NCBI GenBank assembly: GCA_046582475.1
Contig: JAYGEH010000231.1
Location: 1 to 10,062 of the forward strand
Source of the DNA: GCA-2687515 sp046582475
Lineage (GTDB): Bacteria > Pseudomonadota > Alphaproteobacteria > Rhodospirillales > UBA2165
Direction of reading: 5' to 3'
Length of the DNA stretch: 10,062 bases
The position numbers were made by a program, and so were the translations under genes. Shown in pieces: positions 7,370 through 10,062 of this stretch. Positions within the stretch are counted from its first letter, which is position 1. Each line of letters starts with the position of its first letter. The notes below the pieces were generated by a model, which made no database searches, was not told the origin of the DNA, and saw only the letters and a program-made list of their open reading frames with translations.

Positions 7370-7442
7370 GTCGCGGTAGGAACGAGGATTTCTCCTCGCT
7401 CCCCGCACAAATCCCAGTGTGCGCTACTAGCGCACTGGGCTC
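7370..7442 (-). ncRNA. Group II intron 3' end: domains V and VI (remnant)
   Basis: On the minus strand, 7442-7409 is a 34-nt element beginning GAGCCCAGT and ending GGGATTT. It has the AGC triad at positions 2-4, a CCCAGT/ACTGGG stem, a 2-nt AC bulge on the 3' side, and a GCGC/GCGC upper stem with a short loop. The 34-nt length and the bulge placement match catalytic domain V of group II introns, apart from an unpaired A near the base and a 5-nt loop. Immediately downstream, GGAGCGAGGA pairs with TCCTCGTTCC around a GAAA loop (domain VI). This is followed by CCTACCGCGAC, in which an A lies eight nucleotides from the proposed 3' end, the normal distance of the lariat branch point. The 3' terminus is then at 7370. 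Domains I-III and the maturase are absent because the Rieske gene starts within 140 bases upstream, so this is a 5'-truncated, presumably inactive remnant. Confidence 0.72.
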
Positions 7443-7578
7443 CTCCCTCGGGTATTGGCGTCAAAGCGGTGACATGGCAAGGAGTGACGCACGCGGATCG
7501 GCGTTTGATAGCCTTACCCCGGTCAGCATCGATTACCGTTGGTAATTTATCCGAATATTCATGCACCCGGACTTTGAT
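7443..7578 (-). other. Probable group II intron domain IV / linker remnant
   Basis: This is the stretch between the Rieske stop codon and domain V. On the minus strand it runs directly into GAGGGAGGA before domain V, the position where the end of domain IV and the J4/5 linker would be. No maturase reading frame is recognisable. It includes a short palindrome ATTACC-GTT-GGTAAT (7532-7546). How much of it is intron and how much is native 3' flank of the Rieske gene cannot be decided from this sequence alone. Confidence 0.35.
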
Positions 7579-8667
7579 TCAGGACAAAGCGCCGGCGACC
7601 AGCTTCTGAAAGTGAAGAACCCCCTTCTCGGTCAGCGCGGCGGGCACATCGGGGCCCATCATCAGCGGGCCATGACGGTATCCACGCGAGTGCAGACCCC
7701 GCTGCACGCCTTCGATCGCTGCTTTGTCCTCGAGCCGGACCACCTTCTCGACGTACTCAATCATCGCCTGCTGCTCGTCTGTCAGCGAGTCATTCGGGAA
7801 GTAGAAATCCACCACCTGAAGGGTTCGCTCGGGTCCCAGTGGTAGGTGGTTGTACGTGAAAATATGGCTGCTACCGGGCATCTGCTCGAACATGACCATC
7901 GGCCATAGCCACCAGTTGGTCTGCTCGAGCTTCTCGGCCGCGGTGAAATCATAGGCAATGTCGTCACCGTCCGGATTGGCCCTTCCGATATCGCTGGTGT
8001 AGTGGGGATGCAGGGTCTTGGTCCACTGGTCGTTGTGGACGCTGTTGTGCAATGCGGGATGCACGCTGGCCAGATGATAGCCCTCCAGGTAGTTTTCCAC
8101 CGCGATCTTCCAGTTGACGGCCAGATCGAAGGTCGTGCTGTGCACGTGGACCAAGTCCTCGATATTGGGCTCAAATCCACGTAGCTCCTCATCGAAGCCT
8201 TCGTACACCGAGGCGAGCGGAGCGGCTGCCATGTCCAGGTTGACAAATACGAACCCCGCGAGAGTGTCCACTCTCACCTGCTGGAGACAGATCTTTCGTG
8301 TGTCCAAGCCGGGGACCAGATCGCTGCCTCGCGCGTACTTGAGAGAACCGTCGGTATGATAGGTCCAGCCGTGATAGGGGCATATGATGGCGGCGGTGTT
8401 GCCTGAGCCTTCCAGCAACTCCCGGCCTCGATGCTGACACACGTTGTAGAACGCCCGAAGCACGCCGGCCTCGCCACGCATCACGATGATCCTCTGATCG
8501 CCGATGTTGCAGGTCACGTAATCGCCTGGGCCCGGTAGCTTTGTTGCATGACAGACGTGCAGCCAGGCGTGGCCGAAGATCCTGTCCATCTCCAGACGGT
8601 AGATGTCGGGATCGAAATAGCTATCGGGAGTGATAATCGTGCGCTGCAGTTCAGTGGCTTCGGACAT
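7579..8667 (-). CDS. Rieske non-heme iron oxygenase, alpha subunit (carnitine/glycine-betaine monooxygenase type)
   Basis: This is a 362-residue oxygenase subunit that would hydroxylate or N-demethylate a small substrate using electrons from a separate reductase. The N-terminal Rieske [2Fe-2S] site is C77-x-H79 in NVCQHRG and C96-x-x-H99 in CPYHGW. The catalytic domain carries the mononuclear iron motif NWKIAVENYLEGYHLASVH with H198 and H203, and a C-terminal E319 in EDKAAIEGVQRGLHS as the likely carboxylate ligand. The residue three before H198 is Glu195, not the usual bridging Asp. Glu at this place is known in the carnitine monooxygenase CntA/YeaW group. The VQRGLHSRGYRHGPL stretch also fits the quaternary-amine branch (CntA, GbcA, choline/stachydrine types). 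The exact substrate is unknown. The start at 8667 has a GGGGA before it. No reductase gene is adjacent; only a flavodoxin-like remnant lies upstream. Confidence 0.9.
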   Translation of the reverse strand: MSEATELQRTIITPDSYFDPDIYRLEMDRIFGHAWLHVCHATKLPGPGDYVTCNIGDQRIIVMRGEAGVLRAFYNVCQHRGRELLEGSGNTAAIICPYHGWTYHTDGSLKYARGSDLVPGLDTRKICLQQVRVDTLAGFVFVNLDMAAAPLASVYEGFDEELRGFEPNIEDLVHVHSTTFDLAVNWKIAVENYLEGYHLASVHPALHNSVHNDQWTKTLHPHYTSDIGRANPDGDDIAYDFTAAEKLEQTNWWLWPMVMFEQMPGSSHIFTYNHLPLGPERTLQVVDFYFPNDSLTDEQQAMIEYVEKVVRLEDKAAIEGVQRGLHSRGYRHGPLMMGPDVPAALTEKGVLHFQKLVAGALS

Positions 8668-9189
8668 GGTGTGATCCCCGTTCGCTGGATGTGCCGAGCT
8701 TGCCGTCGAGCCCCCAAATCACTACTCGACTTCATGGCGACGGTACCCAAACTACGTCGCCGTTGAAAGATTTTTCCACCGCAGCCTCCCTCCTTTGTAA
8801 CCGCGGTTCTCGGTCGTTCCGACAATGGTTCCGAGCGCCGCCGGCACTTCCGCGGGTTCCGCTTCGAAGGGACGTAGAGACATGACCTCGACGTTCGCAA
8901 TATCTGGCGAACGCGCGCCGACCACCACGGCGTCACGTAACTTGCGCGTATTGCGTGACGGTGCATGCGCGACAATGAGGCGCCGTTCTACCTCCGGAGC
9001 GTCCTCGCCTGAGGCGTAGCTGCGGTTTTCCGCTCGATCTCCGATGCGTCCTTGAGGCAGGCCTGATGATATCGGACCTTGACGGAAATGCCGGCCAGGA
9101 GGGCAGCGCGCAAGGCCCTTGGCTTTCGCAACCGGGAACGCTAATCCTTTGGGACGCCATGTCACTCCAAAAACGAAGGTAGCTCGCTC
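8668..9189. other. Divergent intergenic region without an intact gene
   Basis: This 522-bp gap separates the Rieske gene (leftward) from the butyrobetaine-hydroxylase-like gene (rightward) and should hold both promoters. I find no operator-like palindrome or clear -35/-10 pair. The middle (8752-8990) holds a decayed flavodoxin-like gene fragment on the minus strand. Bases 8991-9170 show no recognisable protein in any frame. A GAAGG at 9175-9179 is the plausible ribosome binding site for the gene at 9190. Confidence 0.6.
8752..8990 (-). pseudogene. Flavodoxin-like / NADPH-dependent FMN reductase fragment (decayed)
   Basis: A minus-strand frame reads RRLIVAHAPSRNTRKLRDAV, then VVGARSPDIANVEVMSLRPF, then ALGTIVGTTENRGY. 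This has the order of a flavodoxin fold: a first beta strand, a phosphate-binding loop of the S/T-x-N-T type followed by a helix, a second strand, and the G-T-x-E-N-x-G-Y segment that contacts FMN in flavodoxin-like reductases. After G-Y the expected K-D-F-F-D-R-like segment is degraded, and the frame ends at TAG 8752-8754, about half a protein short. There is no credible start codon with a ribosome site before the first strand. It is probably the N-terminal half of a lost flavoprotein. It could once have been a redox partner near the Rieske gene, but that is speculative. Confidence is moderate because the match is by eye. Confidence 0.5.
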
Positions 9190-10062
9190 ATGTTATCCAC
9201 TTCCGCCGAGAAACCGCTACAAGGCCGGGCCGACCCGCGTGTTTCCCTGGATGCGGCTGCGCGCCGGCTTCAGATCACCTGGCCCGATGGGCGCGTGGAC
9301 GGTTTTCACTATGCCTGGCTGCGTCATGCCGGGTTGTGCCCGGGGGGCATGCCAAACGATACGGTCAACAAACTGGAGCTGTTGCCGGACGACCCAGCGC
9401 GCCTCGCCGTCGAGAGTTTTGATCTCCGCGGTGGTCTGCTCAAGCTCAATTGGGCCGACGATCGGGTGGTGACCACCCACGCGCTGACGGATCTGCAGGC
9501 CGGCGCCTACGGTTCCGAGCGGCGCGTGGTTCGCAAGCGACAGCCGATCCTCTGGGATACCGAGACCACGGCCGATCTGCCCTGCTTCGACGCAAGCGTG
9601 CTGAACCAGCCCGAGGGTCTTTTGGCCGTGCATTTGGCGGTCCGCGACTATGGTTTGGCCCGCTTGACCTCGGTGCCGGCAGAACCGGGCCAAGTGGCCG
9701 AGGTCGCGGGTCATTTCGGGCCCCTCTTTGTCAGCAACTACGGAGGCGTCTTCGACGTTCGGACCAACTCGGACCTGGCGCTGGGCGCAAACACGGCCTC
9801 TTTTCTCGGGCCCCACACCGACGAGAACTACCGCCATGCCCCGCCGGGCATTTCCTTTTTCCATTGCCTCAGGGCCTCGTCCGGTGGCGGGGAATCGCTG
9901 CTGGTCGACGGATTCAATGCCGCCCGCCGCCTGCGGGAAGGTGACCCCGGGTCCTATGCGGTCCTCTGCCGGACACCGGTGCTCTTTCGCCGTTTCGCGC
10001 CGCCCGACGACGACATGCGCGCGCGGGGGCGGATCATTGTGACCGATATCGACGGCGCGCTC
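9190..10062 (+). CDS. Gamma-butyrobetaine hydroxylase-like TauD-fold dioxygenase, 3' end beyond window
   Basis: The frame from ATG 9190 is open to the right edge (291 codons seen; the family is about 370-400), so the gene is incomplete here. Residues 15-105 form the small N-terminal domain found in gamma-butyrobetaine and trimethyllysine dioxygenases (LQITWPDGRVDGFHYAWLRH). A TauD-type double-stranded beta helix follows: YGLARLTSVPAEPGQVAEVA, FGPLFVSNYGGVFDVR, then FLGPHTDENYRHAPPG with iron ligands H209 and D211, and GGGESLLVDGFNAA. The distal His and the 2-oxoglutarate Arg lie beyond the edge. The family hydroxylates trimethylammonium substrates such as gamma-butyrobetaine. The N-terminal zinc cluster seen in BBOX1 (Cys-x-Cys-x-x-Cys plus His) is reduced to one Cys (C50), so the substrate may differ. 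GAAGG 9175-9179 precedes the start by ten bases. Confidence 0.88.
   Translation, partial: MLSTSAEKPLQGRADPRVSLDAAARRLQITWPDGRVDGFHYAWLRHAGLCPGGMPNDTVNKLELLPDDPARLAVESFDLRGGLLKLNWADDRVVTTHALTDLQAGAYGSERRVVRKRQPILWDTETTADLPCFDASVLNQPEGLLAVHLAVRDYGLARLTSVPAEPGQVAEVAGHFGPLFVSNYGGVFDVRTNSDLALGANTASFLGPHTDENYRHAPPGISFFHCLRASSGGGESLLVDGFNAARRLREGDPGSYAVLCRTPVLFRRFAPPDDDMRARGRIIVTDIDGAL

Noticed and set aside
7409..7442. Bidirectional rho-independent terminator between the convergent genes
   Set aside because: The hairpin is strong, but no T-run follows on either strand, and the 34-nt bulged form followed by a branch-point-like domain fits a group II domain V better.
7270..7566. Minus-strand frame of 98 codons in the convergent gap
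   Set aside because: It translates across the structured intron domains V and VI. No maturase or other family is recognisable.
8514..8975. Minus-strand frame of 153 codons overlapping the Rieske start
   Set aside because: It runs out of frame into the Rieske gene and shows no family motif. The flavodoxin-like residues are in a different frame.
9217..9864. Minus-strand frame of 215 codons
   Set aside because: It is antisense to the butyrobetaine-hydroxylase-like gene, whose conserved domain order on the plus strand is clear.

Overview
The window looks like an accessory, insertion-sequence-rich stretch of a proteobacterial genome. It is most likely alphaproteobacterial (Rhodospirillales- or Rhizobiales-like), judging by the GC-rich codon use of the urease genes, the gene order ureD-A-B-C-E-F-G, and a urea-transporter gene (urtE) directly upstream. 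This taxonomic call is an inference from gene order and protein style; no database search was possible.

Left part (1-5235): the 3' end of an IS3-family transposase gene runs in from the left edge and abuts the last ~48 codons of urtE, the ATPase of the UrtABCDE urea ABC transporter. The rest of urtE appears to have been removed or separated by the insertion. Immediately downstream, overlapping the urtE remnant, is a complete, tightly packed urease operon: ureD (chaperone), ureA, ureB, ureC (structural subunits gamma, beta, alpha), ureE (nickel chaperone), ureF and ureG (GTPase). All catalytic and nickel-binding residues that I can index in UreC are present, and every junction is short or overlapping, so the operon looks functional. 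Its native upstream promoter and transporter are not in the window.

Middle (5236-6301): a pile-up of insertion sequences. It holds a G9 tract, the C-terminal end of an IS30-family transposase (minus strand), the C-terminal end of an old IS6-family transposase (plus strand), and a complete IS6-family element (5439-6247) with 17-bp terminal inverted repeats and an intact transposase. A second, diverged IS6-type right end (6254-6301) follows. The simplest reading is an IS6 element inserted into the tail of an older relative.

Right part (6302-10062): three oxygenase genes. They are a PhyH-type Fe(II)/2-oxoglutarate dioxygenase (+), a Rieske non-heme iron oxygenase alpha subunit of the carnitine/betaine monooxygenase type (-), and a gamma-butyrobetaine hydroxylase-like TauD-fold dioxygenase (+) running off the right edge. 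The PhyH and Rieske genes converge on a 333-bp gap that contains, on the minus strand, what looks like domains V and VI of a group II intron with no maturase or 5' part. The 522-bp divergent gap between the Rieske gene and the last gene carries a decayed fragment of a flavodoxin-like/NADPH-dependent FMN reductase gene.

Taken together, the window joins a urea-degrading module to a set of oxygenases of the kind used on quaternary ammonium compounds (carnitine, betaines). The joint is made of mobile-element debris. A shared nitrogen-scavenging role is possible but is inference.
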